This document shows positions 1 through 7,332 of a stretch of DNA of 21,474 nt, piece after piece. The notes beneath the pieces were generated by a model. It was not told the origin of the DNA and searched no databases. It saw only the letters and a program-made list of their open reading frames with translations. The stretch's first letter is position 1, and each line of letters opens with the position of its first letter. Both the position numbers and the translations under genes were made by a program. This DNA is from a virus, in the IMG/VR virus record IMGVR_UViG_3300020395_000129, positions 1-21,474 of that record; one strand, 5' to 3'.

Positions 1-152
1 CTTACTATCATCATAGCAACAATGATATAATAAGTCCACATAACCCACATACCAAATTGATTGTAGGTACTTCCTCTTTTGAAATTAGTGACAGGTGGAA
101 TATTTCTTTTCCACACATCACTAGACATATATTCGTCTTCTTTAATGCTCAT
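1..152 (-). CDS. Small membrane protein, 3' end cut by the window edge
   Basis: The reading frame opens at the ATG at 152-150 and stays open to base 1, giving at least 50 residues (MSIKEDEYMSSDVW...). The first 30 or so residues are polar and charged. From about residue 33 the chain becomes hydrophobic and aromatic (FGMWVMWTYYIIVAMMIV), which looks like one membrane-spanning segment with a cytoplasmic N-terminus. The start codon overlaps the stop of the preceding gene in a four-base ATGA, so it is probably translationally coupled as the last visible member of the helicase operon. I do not recognise the family. The open frame, the coupling and the membrane segment support a real gene, but its end is not visible. 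Confidence 0.6.
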   Translation of the reverse strand, partial: MSIKEDEYMSSDVWKRNIPPVTNFKRGSTYNQFGMWVMWTYYIIVAMMIV

Positions 153-667
153 ACACTTTCTTTGATTAAATTATAAAGTTTAGCACCAAAATCACCTTTC
201 TCTTTAGGTACTACATTCTTTGCAATAAATGTAATATCATCAAAGTCGACTTTGAATGATACAGAATCATCTTTGAGTTTTGTATTCTTCATACAAGCAT
301 CCCAACTGCATATTCCAGCAGTATAATTCTTTGTATCCCATAATAGCATATAATCAAATGTCTTTTCTGGCAACCCTTTGTTTCTTCCTTTAAAATTCAT
401 AAGTGTTACCTCTCTGGTATATGGTTTTGTTTTAAGAAACAATCCATCCATACCCTTTGACTCATAATAGATGCCATCATGAATACCTAAGAAGTCTCTA
501 CCGTTCTCACAGTCGCCAACATACTGTAATTGACCACCACTATACTTTGCAATGGCAATCTCTTGTACCTCTGCCCTGAGTGGGCGTGTTTGTTGCCTCT
601 TTAATCCATCTGTGGACTTAACCACACCAAAGATAGAGGGAAAATCAAATTGGTCGAAGTTAATCAT
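149..667 (-). CDS. Putative PD-(D/E)XK-type nuclease, hypothetical protein
   Basis: This 172-residue soluble protein belongs to no family I can name. Its centre reads RDFLGIHDGIYYESKG (residues 57-72). That fits the D-x(n)-(E/D)-x-K core of PD-(D/E)XK nucleases, with D58, E69 and K71 as possible catalytic residues, and the DF-x-GI-x-x-G-x-YYE spacing recalls RecU-like and restriction-enzyme cores. An upstream acidic helix (RAEVQEIAIAKY, E33) is in the expected place. The later strand FDYMLLWDTKNYTAG (104-118) resembles the hydrophobic strand after the core. Its start overlaps the helicase stop by ATGA, so the two are coupled, and its stop overlaps the next start in the same way. The proposed role is DNA cleavage partnered with the helicase. 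The nuclease call is inference from a short motif. Alternatively it is an unrelated phage protein. Confidence 0.55.
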   Translation of the reverse strand: MINFDQFDFPSIFGVVKSTDGLKRQQTRPLRAEVQEIAIAKYSGGQLQYVGDCENGRDFLGIHDGIYYESKGMDGLFLKTKPYTREVTLMNFKGRNKGLPEKTFDYMLLWDTKNYTAGICSWDACMKNTKLKDDSVSFKVDFDDITFIAKNVVPKEKGDFGAKLYNLIKESV

Positions 668-1821
668 TTTCTAATAACAGAAATAGCGGGTTCACCCCTG
701 TTGAATATGGTATCAACTACTGCCTCAACTTTACGTGCAGTACTGATCCCAACATTATTATACACAGGAACACATACCTTTCCATGTGTCTTGTGACGGT
801 TTCCCAAGCGGATCACTCTACCAATCGTTTGAGAGATAGTAATGTAATCCATATTTCTCATAAACAATGCTGCCTCCAATCCCTTGACATTGATACCCTC
901 TGATAATATGCTATGATGCAATACTACAAACTTCTTATCATCATCCTTACCCCACGCATTAAGAGTCTCAAAGAACTTATCTCTACCTACTTTCTCACCA
1001 TCAACAATAGCACCTGTTTTTGATGTGATAGTCATCCAAGAATAACCACGATCTTCAAGTTCAGTTTGAAACTCAGAAGCATACAATAAACCAGTAATCT
1101 GTCTGGTAGACTTAGCACAGATAAGAACCTTATCAACATTTAATCTATCAATAGCACTAATCATATGCTCTGATTCTACTTGAGAATAGATCTCATCCTT
1201 TCTAAGTAAACGACTCTTATATACCTCAACTTTAGGTGGTAGAATGTATCCTTGATCTACTAACTTAGGTGCTGGTACATTAACAATTACATCGCCATAT
1301 ACATCCCTATTATTCATTCCTGCTCTCTTAACAGTAAAGCTATGCTTAGGAGTAGCAGTAAAGAAAAAGCACCTGTTAGACCAATCAGTTGCAAAATGTT
1401 CCACAGCAGGGAAAAAGTTTCGTTGAACACTATTATGTGCCTCATCAAAGTAAATGGTATCTACATCAATGGTAGATCTTTTGACCTTATCAAGTGAATG
1501 ATAGGTAGTAAATATAATCTTATTCCCTCTTGTGTACTTATGCCAAAAGTAAATATCTTCAATCTTTGTTGATGAATAATGAGGTGTCTCACCACTATGT
1601 ACGTGCATCACAGAAACATTATCAATCTGTTCTAAGAACTCAGATGATAGTTGCTCTGCTAATAGTATGCGTGGTGCGACTACAACAATAGTACCACCTG
1701 ACCTCTTAGCATCCTCTATCATACACATAGTTTTACCACCGCCTGTAGGGACGATGATCTGCCCTTTTATATTGGTTGCCATAGCATCCAAAGCATCATT
1801 TTGGTGTGGACGTAATGGCAT
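664..1821 (-). CDS. SF2 DEAH-box helicase/translocase
   Basis: This 385-residue protein has a full set of superfamily 2 motifs: Q-like RPHQ (4-7), Walker A PTGGGKT (25-31), motif Ia VVVAPRILLAEQL (46-58), DEAH (126-129), motif III TATP (155-158), motif V SILSEGINVKG (304-314) and motif VI QTIGRVIRLGNR (331-342) with the arginine finger. It should couple ATP hydrolysis to movement on DNA. The compact two-RecA-domain build resembles the motor subunits of type I and III restriction enzymes and phage DEAD helicases. No nuclease or target-recognition domain is fused. I chose the ATG at 1821 over the TTG one codon earlier because it directly follows the promoter and a GAG sequence. The stop overlaps the next start (ATGA), which links it to the putative nuclease. 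It could also serve in phage recombination or repair, as UvsW does in T4. Confidence 0.9.
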   Translation of the reverse strand: MPLRPHQNDALDAMATNIKGQIIVPTGGGKTMCMIEDAKRSGGTIVVVAPRILLAEQLSSEFLEQIDNVSVMHVHSGETPHYSSTKIEDIYFWHKYTRGNKIIFTTYHSLDKVKRSTIDVDTIYFDEAHNSVQRNFFPAVEHFATDWSNRCFFFTATPKHSFTVKRAGMNNRDVYGDVIVNVPAPKLVDQGYILPPKVEVYKSRLLRKDEIYSQVESEHMISAIDRLNVDKVLICAKSTRQITGLLYASEFQTELEDRGYSWMTITSKTGAIVDGEKVGRDKFFETLNAWGKDDDKKFVVLHHSILSEGINVKGLEAALFMRNMDYITISQTIGRVIRLGNRHKTHGKVCVPVYNNVGISTARKVEAVVDTIFNRGEPAISVIRK

Positions 1822-1842
1822 CAATGTTTCTCAGTTGAATAT

Positions 1843-1851
1843 ATTATAGCA
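1843..1851 (-). promoter_or_regulatory. Extended -10 sigma70-type promoter for the helicase operon
   Basis: On the minus strand this reads TGCTATAAT, a perfect TATAAT preceded by the TGn extension. The position 17 bases upstream of the hexamer (CCCTCA) is a poor -35, as is usual for extended -10 promoters. Transcription would start near 1836, about 15 bases before the helicase ATG, leaving a short leader with only a weak GAG ribosome site. The element abuts the U-tract of the upstream terminator. Confidence 0.65.
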
Positions 1852-1852
1852 T

Positions 1853-1875
1853 AAAAAAACCCCCTTGAGGGATTT
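1853..1875 (-). terminator. Factor-independent terminator of the methyltransferase transcript
   Basis: Read on the minus strand, AAATCCC (1875-1869) and GGGGTTT (1863-1857) form a seven-base-pair stem with one T-G wobble and a TCAAG loop. Seven Ts (1859-1853) close it. It lies about 90 bases after the methyltransferase stop and just before the helicase promoter, so it separates the two transcription units. Confidence 0.75.
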
Positions 1876-1879
1876 TGTG

Positions 1880-1895
1880 CCAGTTCTGCCACTGG
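1880..1895 (-). other. Perfect 5-bp stem-loop upstream of the terminator
   Basis: CCAGT and ACTGG flank a six-base loop, giving a perfect small hairpin immediately before the terminator hairpin. It may help RNA folding or 3' end stability. It has no U-tract of its own on the minus strand and no gene covers it. The rest of the 1822-1963 gap shows nothing else recognisable. Confidence 0.4.
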
Positions 1896-1963
1896 TTTCT
1901 TAAAAAATTATAGAGCTTCCCGTACAAACCATACAAAGGTATGTATAGTAAAGGAAATTTACA

Positions 1964-2365
1964 CTAAAAGAACTGTTCTACTCCTATAGGTTCACCAAAA
2001 CTATAATCATACTCTAAAGCATCAGCACAAACATAATGCTTATGATTAGATCTTACACCCAATCTGGCACATAATTCTTTATGATTATCTGGCATTATCT
2101 CAACAGCATACAACATATTGTTTAGAATGTGCTTCTCACTATGATAGTTCATCAACCTATTCTTTAGTCCAACCAAGAAATTGCCACACCCTGCTGAATT
2201 GTCAAGGAATTTACTGCTAGAATCCTTAAGTAATTCAACATCAATATCATCTATCATAGATTCTACTAACTCAGGTGGTGTGAATACCTCTTGAGTTTCC
2301 TTTATTCTTTCATTAGATCTTTCTATATTAGATCCAGATTTTATATTATGCTTATTCTTTTTCAT
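1964..2365 (-). CDS. DNA adenine methyltransferase, AdoMet-binding half (motifs X, I-III)
   Basis: This 133-residue protein carries the cofactor half of a gamma-type N6-adenine methyltransferase. It shows motif X-like QEVFTPPELVESM (25-37), motif I FLDNSAGCGNFL (53-64) for AdoMet binding, motif II YAVEIMPDN (86-94, acidic E89) and motif III CADALEYD (113-120, D115). It ends at residue 133, where the catalytic NPPY strand would follow, and it has no NPPY itself. That motif lies in the gene just upstream, whose stop this start overlaps by 14 bases in a different frame. No ribosome site is visible, so translation is probably coupled. The halves should assemble into one active enzyme. The first 24 residues are basic and polar and may act as an interaction tail. 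Its motifs are clear; function as half of a heterodimer is inferred. Confidence 0.85.
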   Translation of the reverse strand: MKKNKHNIKSGSNIERSNERIKETQEVFTPPELVESMIDDIDVELLKDSSSKFLDNSAGCGNFLVGLKNRLMNYHSEKHILNNMLYAVEIMPDNHKELCARLGVRSNHKHYVCADALEYDYSFGEPIGVEQFF

Positions 2366-2927
2366 CTAAACATTTAATATAAGTTGTAATTAAATCATTC
2401 TTACCAAAATGATAGCGACCATTCGTTTGTGTTGCCACTTCTCTAAACTTAGGAGCAAACTCAATCAGATTATCTAAAACTTCTGGTGATCTTACATTTA
2501 AAAAATGATGTCCCTTAGCATAATGTGTAAAGTTCTCAGTCTTTACAATGCCACTAGGGCCACATCCATACTCACCAACAAAAACATCTGCTTCAAATCT
2601 ATCTTTATAATCTAGAAATTCAAAATCTGGATGCTCGGTGTGCATAGGAATCTCGTTCACTCCTACTTCAAATCTCGAAGTGTTTTTTACCTTCCAGTAT
2701 TGTTTTACAGCACTAATTCCACCAGGAAATGTAGTATGATCTAGATCATCATCAACTTCACAATGAAGATATGATTTAATCTTATTTTGAGACGATGGTT
2801 TTCTTACAGAAGTAGGCAATACAAACCTAATATCATCTGTAATCTCGGACGTTTTATTTAAAAATCGTATAGCAAGATTTCCTCCTACACCATAAGGAGG
2901 ATTTCCTATAGCAAGAGTAAATTTCAT
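2352..2927 (-). CDS. DNA adenine methyltransferase, catalytic and target-recognition half (NPPY)
   Basis: This 191-residue protein opens with TLAIGNPPYG (4-13), the catalytic strand and loop of N6-adenine DNA methyltransferases, with NPPY at 9-12. It has no AdoMet-binding motif I. The FVLPTS stretch (35-40) fits a later core strand. The remaining residues, including HTTFPGGISAVKQYW and a C-terminal VATQTNGRYHFGKNDLITTYIK segment, probably hold the rest of the core and the target-recognition part. The cofactor-binding half is the next gene. The combined order is IV, target region, X, I-III, the beta-class order seen in circularly permuted enzymes, but broken into two polypeptides. It starts at the ATG at 2927, only seven bases after a -10 box, so its message may be leaderless. 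A single-base change in the A5 run in the overlap could also have split an originally fused gene. Confidence 0.85.
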   Translation of the reverse strand: MKFTLAIGNPPYGVGGNLAIRFLNKTSEITDDIRFVLPTSVRKPSSQNKIKSYLHCEVDDDLDHTTFPGGISAVKQYWKVKNTSRFEVGVNEIPMHTEHPDFEFLDYKDRFEADVFVGEYGCGPSGIVKTENFTHYAKGHHFLNVRSPEVLDNLIEFAPKFREVATQTNGRYHFGKNDLITTYIKCLDEKE

Positions 2928-2933
2928 AATAAA

Positions 2934-2962
2934 AGTATAACAGGAATCTCGAACAGTGTCAA
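2934..2962 (-). promoter_or_regulatory. Consensus sigma70-type promoter for the methyltransferase genes
   Basis: The minus strand shows TTGACA (2962-2957), a 17-base spacer and TATACT (2939-2934), a near-perfect host-type promoter. The initiating base would lie at or next to the A of the ATG at 2927, predicting a leaderless or near-leaderless message. It sits in the 38-base gap after the adhesin gene, so the methyltransferase can be transcribed independently of the late fibre genes. Confidence 0.8.
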
Positions 2963-2965
2963 GTA

Positions 2966-5263
2966 TTATTTTATAGTTACTGATTTACTAACTGAACCAC
3001 CAGGTCCTATTGCTGTAATAGTATATGTTGTTGTTACTATTGGTTTTACACCAATACTTCCACTTAATGAATTACCAGGGAAATTAAATGTAGGATCATT
3101 TGGTGAAGAAGTTGCTGTAACTGTATCAGCCTCACCACCTATAGTCCATTGAATTTGTGCGTCTGGAAACTCTTCAAAAGTACCTAAATCGCTAGGACCA
3201 GTTGTTCCTAATCTAAATCTTCCATTCCATTCAGAAGTATCCATACCATCATCTTCTAAATGAAGTTCTTTACAATACATAAATTCAGTTGCTCCATTAC
3301 GATTAAAAGGTTTTGCAGTTGAATTAGCGTGTGGTACTAAAACTCCATCTATAGTATTAGTTGGATTTAATGATAAACCTTGAGTTACTCCATATCCATA
3401 TCTCTCACCATCCTCATCTTCTTCTAAGTCATTCCATCCATCATAATCCCAAACTAAAGGATATTCTCCAGCACCTAATAAAATATTTGGATGTCCACCA
3501 AAAACACCATATAAGGAAGGAAACCTAATAGGATCATTAGGTGGATGTAAATATGCATTACCATTACCTTCTAAGTAACTGCTAGATGCCACTTTACCAT
3601 CCCCATTATTTCTTATAGAACTCCAGTATGCTAGTTGTGCATTTGTATCTGGTCGTCTTAAACTAAGTCTATCTAAATGCGTCCTCTGCCTCCCTGGATT
3701 ATCCTCATAATCATACTTCAATCTAAACGAAACACCAATACCATCAGGAGCAGTAACCATTAGATGTGATGCTGCAGGATAACTAAACCTAACATACTGT
3801 GGTGTCTGGAATGATATAGTTGGTGGTGGAGTATCAGGTTCTTCTGCCTGAGTTCCATCACATCCACCTGTTTCATAAAGTCCTTTTAATGTAGTTGTTG
3901 TTATAGTTCCTGATACAGTATATGATTTAGTATTTGTTCCTGGTTTAGTACCACAAATAGCAGTTCCACCTCTTCCACCATCGTGTATATCACCAGTTCC
4001 TCCAGCATTTTCTCCAGCAGTTGATTCACCTGCTTGACCCCAATCTCCACCATCACCACCTGATCCACCAGGTTGTCCACAACGTCCACCTACTTTTGTG
4101 GTTCCTGGTGGACATACTGGGCACAAATCACTTGGAGCAGTGCCACCAGCACCATCAGTTCTTGCTTGATTATATCCTACTCCATTTCCACCAGCACCAC
4201 CTATACCCTGTGCAGGTGTTGTTGATTTTTCATTATAACCACAAGTTATTTGATTTATATCATCGTAAGTAACATTTCTAAAAAGACAAATACCAAAAGG
4301 TCCTCTAATCCAACAAAATTCGTTACGATTACATCGACCTGATACTGTAGGTCCAGAAATTAAAGTATCACCAGCATTACAAGAAGGAGTTCCATTACAT
4401 TGGTCTACAACATAAGTATTTTGACAATCTGCTCTATCACCAAGAGGTCCTTCATCTCCAGTTTCACCATTAGATCCTTGTTCACCTCCACCTCCTCCAC
4501 CCCAAATTTCAGCATTTGGTCCAACAATAACTTCAGTTGCATTTCCTTGATGAGAAATCTTTAATGCATTACCACCATCTTTTCCTGGTGCATTTCCATG
4601 AGGCCATCCTCTAGTATCATTACCACCAAGTCCACCTGCACCATGAATCTTTCCAGTAACTTCTATCTTATTATTATAAACATTACATCCTGGTATTAAT
4701 TTAGCAGCAGATGCCTTATCTGATCCTACATTATTACTTTGAGGATCACCATCAGTTCCAGTATCAGTTGAATAACAATGTCCAGTAATTACAAGAGTTT
4801 TTGGTACATTCTTTGAATAGTTACCATTAGTAAAGTTTGTACTATCTCTTCCACTAGCACCACCACCAGACCAATCAACACCATTTGTACCATCAAATCT
4901 ACCAGCATCAAACTGAGATTGAGTTCCACTTTGAGTTGCTTTATATCTTTTTACTGAATTTCTAAGTGTTGATATTACTAAATTAGTTCCATTTCCAGAA
5001 AATAAATTTCCATTAGCATCATAAGTATCAGGAGATATATCTTCATTCTCAGTTGAATCAGGAACAATAGGATTTGTTACATCAACATTAGTATTCCTAA
5101 AGAGTTCAGATGCAGATACAGATCCACTACTAACCTCTTTAAATGCTAATCTTAACTCACTAAACTTTAATGTAGCGTTTGCAGCACCAACAAGAAGAAG
5201 TTGAGTGCTGGAATCTCTTACTGAAGGATCCGATCCTTCATTTTTTACTACGGTTACTGCCAT
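2966..5263 (-). CDS. Gly/Cys-rich tail fibre or receptor-binding adhesin
   Basis: This 765-residue virion-type protein opens with MAVTVVKNEG...LKFSELRLAF, an opening seen in cyanophage tail proteins. From about residue 200 it has glycine-rich blocks (GAGGLGGNDTRG, EIWGGGGGGEQG, GGSGGDGGDWGQAG) that resemble the glycine-rich motifs of T4-like gp38 adhesins. Between about 280 and 440 it is unusually cysteine-rich, with roughly ten cysteines including CPVCPPGTTKVGGRCG, suggesting disulfide-stabilised loops once outside the cell. The C-terminus (about 680-765, ending TTTYTITAIGPGGSVSKSVT) looks like an Ig/PKD-type beta domain. It lies five bases after the preceding fibre gene and is the last of three fibre genes. 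Its likely role is host-surface binding at the tail. The structural call is firm; the adhesin role is inferred from composition. Confidence 0.75.
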   Translation of the reverse strand: MAVTVVKNEGSDPSVRDSSTQLLLVGAANATLKFSELRLAFKEVSSGSVSASELFRNTNVDVTNPIVPDSTENEDISPDTYDANGNLFSGNGTNLVISTLRNSVKRYKATQSGTQSQFDAGRFDGTNGVDWSGGGASGRDSTNFTNGNYSKNVPKTLVITGHCYSTDTGTDGDPQSNNVGSDKASAAKLIPGCNVYNNKIEVTGKIHGAGGLGGNDTRGWPHGNAPGKDGGNALKISHQGNATEVIVGPNAEIWGGGGGGEQGSNGETGDEGPLGDRADCQNTYVVDQCNGTPSCNAGDTLISGPTVSGRCNRNEFCWIRGPFGICLFRNVTYDDINQITCGYNEKSTTPAQGIGGAGGNGVGYNQARTDGAGGTAPSDLCPVCPPGTTKVGGRCGQPGGSGGDGGDWGQAGESTAGENAGGTGDIHDGGRGGTAICGTKPGTNTKSYTVSGTITTTTLKGLYETGGCDGTQAEEPDTPPPTISFQTPQYVRFSYPAASHLMVTAPDGIGVSFRLKYDYEDNPGRQRTHLDRLSLRRPDTNAQLAYWSSIRNNGDGKVASSSYLEGNGNAYLHPPNDPIRFPSLYGVFGGHPNILLGAGEYPLVWDYDGWNDLEEDEDGERYGYGVTQGLSLNPTNTIDGVLVPHANSTAKPFNRNGATEFMYCKELHLEDDGMDTSEWNGRFRLGTTGPSDLGTFEEFPDAQIQWTIGGEADTVTATSSPNDPTFNFPGNSLSGSIGVKPIVTTTYTITAIGPGGSVSKSVTIK
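5222..5240. repeat. 19-base near-perfect palindrome at the start of the adhesin gene
   Basis: TGAAGGATC and GATCCTTCA flank a single central C, inside codons 8-14 of the adhesin gene. On the plus strand it is followed by six Ts (5241-5246), so it has the shape of a terminator for any transcript running antisense to the fibre genes. On the minus strand it would fold near the start codon and could slow translation. Confidence 0.5.
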
Positions 5264-5268
5264 CTATG

Positions 5269-7305
5269 CTATGCTGTATGAGATAATCCACGCCAACCTA
5301 CACCATCCTGATAAAATTCTAATCTATTATCAGTAGTATTGTAGATTAACGATCCTCCTACTGGAGCAGTAATATTACCCCTTTCAGCAGTACTTACTCT
5401 AGGAAGAATTAAATGTCTAAATGCACCATTCGCAAATCCTGTACCAGCATCACCAAAGTCAACAGCAGATCTTAGTGAAGTTGTACCTACACCAACAGTT
5501 CCAGTATCTTCAATTCTAACACTGCTACCGTTAAAGAAAGTTACGGAAGAAGTATTAAAACCAACAGCATGACCATATACCGTAGTATCAAATTGTAAAG
5601 GAAGAGTTGGATGAGTAGATGTTGGAGTTATTGTTCCTAAACCAAGATTACTTATCCAAGCACCACCAGCAACATTCAATCGTTGAGAAATTCCAGTTGT
5701 ACCAAGTCCAACATTACTAAGTAATGTATTACCTATTTGTGCGTCAATATTAGTACCAGTAACAACATTATCAAATTCTGTACCAATCGCTACTGTACTA
5801 ACTCCACAGAATCTTGAAATTTTTACACTATTAAATGTTGATATACCTGATGTAGTATTAAGATTTGCAGTATTAGGAAAAGTAGCATCTAATGTTCCCG
5901 TAATACTACCACCAGTAACATTAAGATTTCCTACAACTGTTGCATCACCAGTTAGTCTGGTTGTGCCAACAACATCAAGTGCGTGTAGTGGTGTTTCTTT
6001 ATTAATACCCAACTTACCGTCATAGGTAAGAGTCATTATATTATCAGTTGTCTTATAATTCCACTTAAATGATCCCGTATTAATACCTGTTTGTGATCCA
6101 AAATGAATATAATTTGTTAGATCTCCAGAATCAGTATTAATTATATCAAGCGATTTGTCATCATAACCATATCTAAACACCCCAGTGCTTTGAGCAACAC
6201 CCGCAGTTGGAGTAAATTCCTGCCCAATAGAAAGTAATGCTTGAGATCCTTTTATATTAACAGTAGCAATTCCAGTATTAAGAATTTGAAGATCATTTGT
6301 TGGAACTTGTATTCCAATACCTAATTTCTCACTAACATTCAATGTAGATACTGTTGCTATTCCAATATTAGAAGTACTTGAAGTTACTCTCCCAAAAGTA
6401 GCAATACCTGCAGGATCTGAATTAATATTTGTTACTGATAAAGTAGTAAAGGTTGATATACCACTATTCACATTACCAGAGAAATCACCACTAAAAGTAG
6501 TAGCAGTGATAGCACCAGAAACTACAACATCAGTAGCAGATAATAAACCAACAGTAGATATACCACTAACAATATTTCCTGCTAAATCACCATCAAAAGT
6601 AGTAGCAGTTACAACACCACTAACATCAACATTAGTAGACTTAATTTGAGTTATAGTTGATATTCCACTATTAATATTACCAGCAACACTACCAGTAAGA
6701 GTTCCTGTAACATCACCTGATAGAGGACCACTAAATGTACCAGCAGTAACTATTCCAGTTGCTACAAGACTACCTTCAGACCCTATTCCTATACCACCTT
6801 GAAAATTCTGAGGATCATTTGTACCACCTATCTGTAAAGCAAATCTTGGATCATCAGTAGCTACTCCAACATTACCTGCATTATAAATGCTTAAAAATCC
6901 TAATCCAGCATCCTTATCTGTCCATTGAGATGTTGGAAGTCCTTGTAAATATCTACCATCACCATAATAAGTAACTATTCCTGTACCTGCATTTGTAGAA
7001 GTAATAACTCCTGCTGGATTACCTACAACAACACCTTCTCCAACAGTTCCACCTGAATAATTATTATTACCAACATTAAAATTACCTGTTACAGTTAAAT
7101 TAGTAATAATACCACTAGTAACATTAAGTTCACCAGAGTTTGGAACATTAACATCATATAATGATACGATCTTTCCCCTAACATCAAGTGCTTCTGTAGG
7201 AATAGTAGTTCCTATACCAACTAAGCCTGTGGCGTTTACTATTAAATTGTCATCATCAACTTGAACACCGTTACGGAAGTTGAAAGTCTTCTTGATATTT
7301 GCCAT
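5269..7305 (-). CDS. Tail fibre protein with repeated beta-type shaft segments
   Basis: This 678-residue fibre protein starts MANIKKTFNFRNGVQVDDDNLIVNATGLVGIGTTIPTE, an N-terminus typical of cyanophage fibres. Between about residues 190 and 290 it carries at least three copies of a roughly 33-residue unit with the pattern GNINSGIST...VDVSGVVTATTF-GD-x-G, which fits a trimeric beta-structured shaft. Further glycine- and threonine-rich stretches (VGIGTT, LGIGIQVPTNDLQI, KLGINKETPLHALDV) recur. The C-terminus GSLIYNTTDNRLEFYQDGVGWRGL resembles a common phage fibre tip ending. No enzymatic domain or S74 chaperone is visible. It begins 25 bases after the giant fibre gene, behind a late-type AATAAATA element, and is followed within five bases by the adhesin gene. 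Its exact place on the virion cannot be read from sequence. Confidence 0.8.
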   Translation of the reverse strand: MANIKKTFNFRNGVQVDDDNLIVNATGLVGIGTTIPTEALDVRGKIVSLYDVNVPNSGELNVTSGIITNLTVTGNFNVGNNNYSGGTVGEGVVVGNPAGVITSTNAGTGIVTYYGDGRYLQGLPTSQWTDKDAGLGFLSIYNAGNVGVATDDPRFALQIGGTNDPQNFQGGIGIGSEGSLVATGIVTAGTFSGPLSGDVTGTLTGSVAGNINSGISTITQIKSTNVDVSGVVTATTFDGDLAGNIVSGISTVGLLSATDVVVSGAITATTFSGDFSGNVNSGISTFTTLSVTNINSDPAGIATFGRVTSSTSNIGIATVSTLNVSEKLGIGIQVPTNDLQILNTGIATVNIKGSQALLSIGQEFTPTAGVAQSTGVFRYGYDDKSLDIINTDSGDLTNYIHFGSQTGINTGSFKWNYKTTDNIMTLTYDGKLGINKETPLHALDVVGTTRLTGDATVVGNLNVTGGSITGTLDATFPNTANLNTTSGISTFNSVKISRFCGVSTVAIGTEFDNVVTGTNIDAQIGNTLLSNVGLGTTGISQRLNVAGGAWISNLGLGTITPTSTHPTLPLQFDTTVYGHAVGFNTSSVTFFNGSSVRIEDTGTVGVGTTSLRSAVDFGDAGTGFANGAFRHLILPRVSTAERGNITAPVGGSLIYNTTDNRLEFYQDGVGWRGLSHTA

Positions 7306-7324
7306 CAGTTAGTTGTTTTCTAGT

Positions 7325-7332
7325 TATTTATT
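7325..7332 (-). promoter_or_regulatory. T4-type late promoter element AATAAATA
   Basis: The minus strand reads AATAAATA, one mismatch from the T4 late consensus TATAAATA. It overlaps the stop codon of the giant fibre gene and lies 20 bases before the next fibre start. Both the spacing and the downstream structural gene fit late transcription. AT-rich DNA makes chance matches common. Confidence 0.5.

Noticed and set aside
664-1821. Naming the helicase UvsW
   Set aside because: SF2 motifs fit, but I see no specific UvsW N-terminal domain and the neighbours suggest another role.
1822-1824. TTG start for the helicase one codon before ATG
   Set aside because: The ATG at 1821 is adjacent and a stronger start; the difference is one residue.
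1667-1849. Short plus-strand frames (for example 1667-1849, 4021-4272, 8943-9221, 11222-11497, 12964-13158)
   Set aside because: They lie antisense to well-supported genes and have no recognisable domain, promoter or ribosome site.
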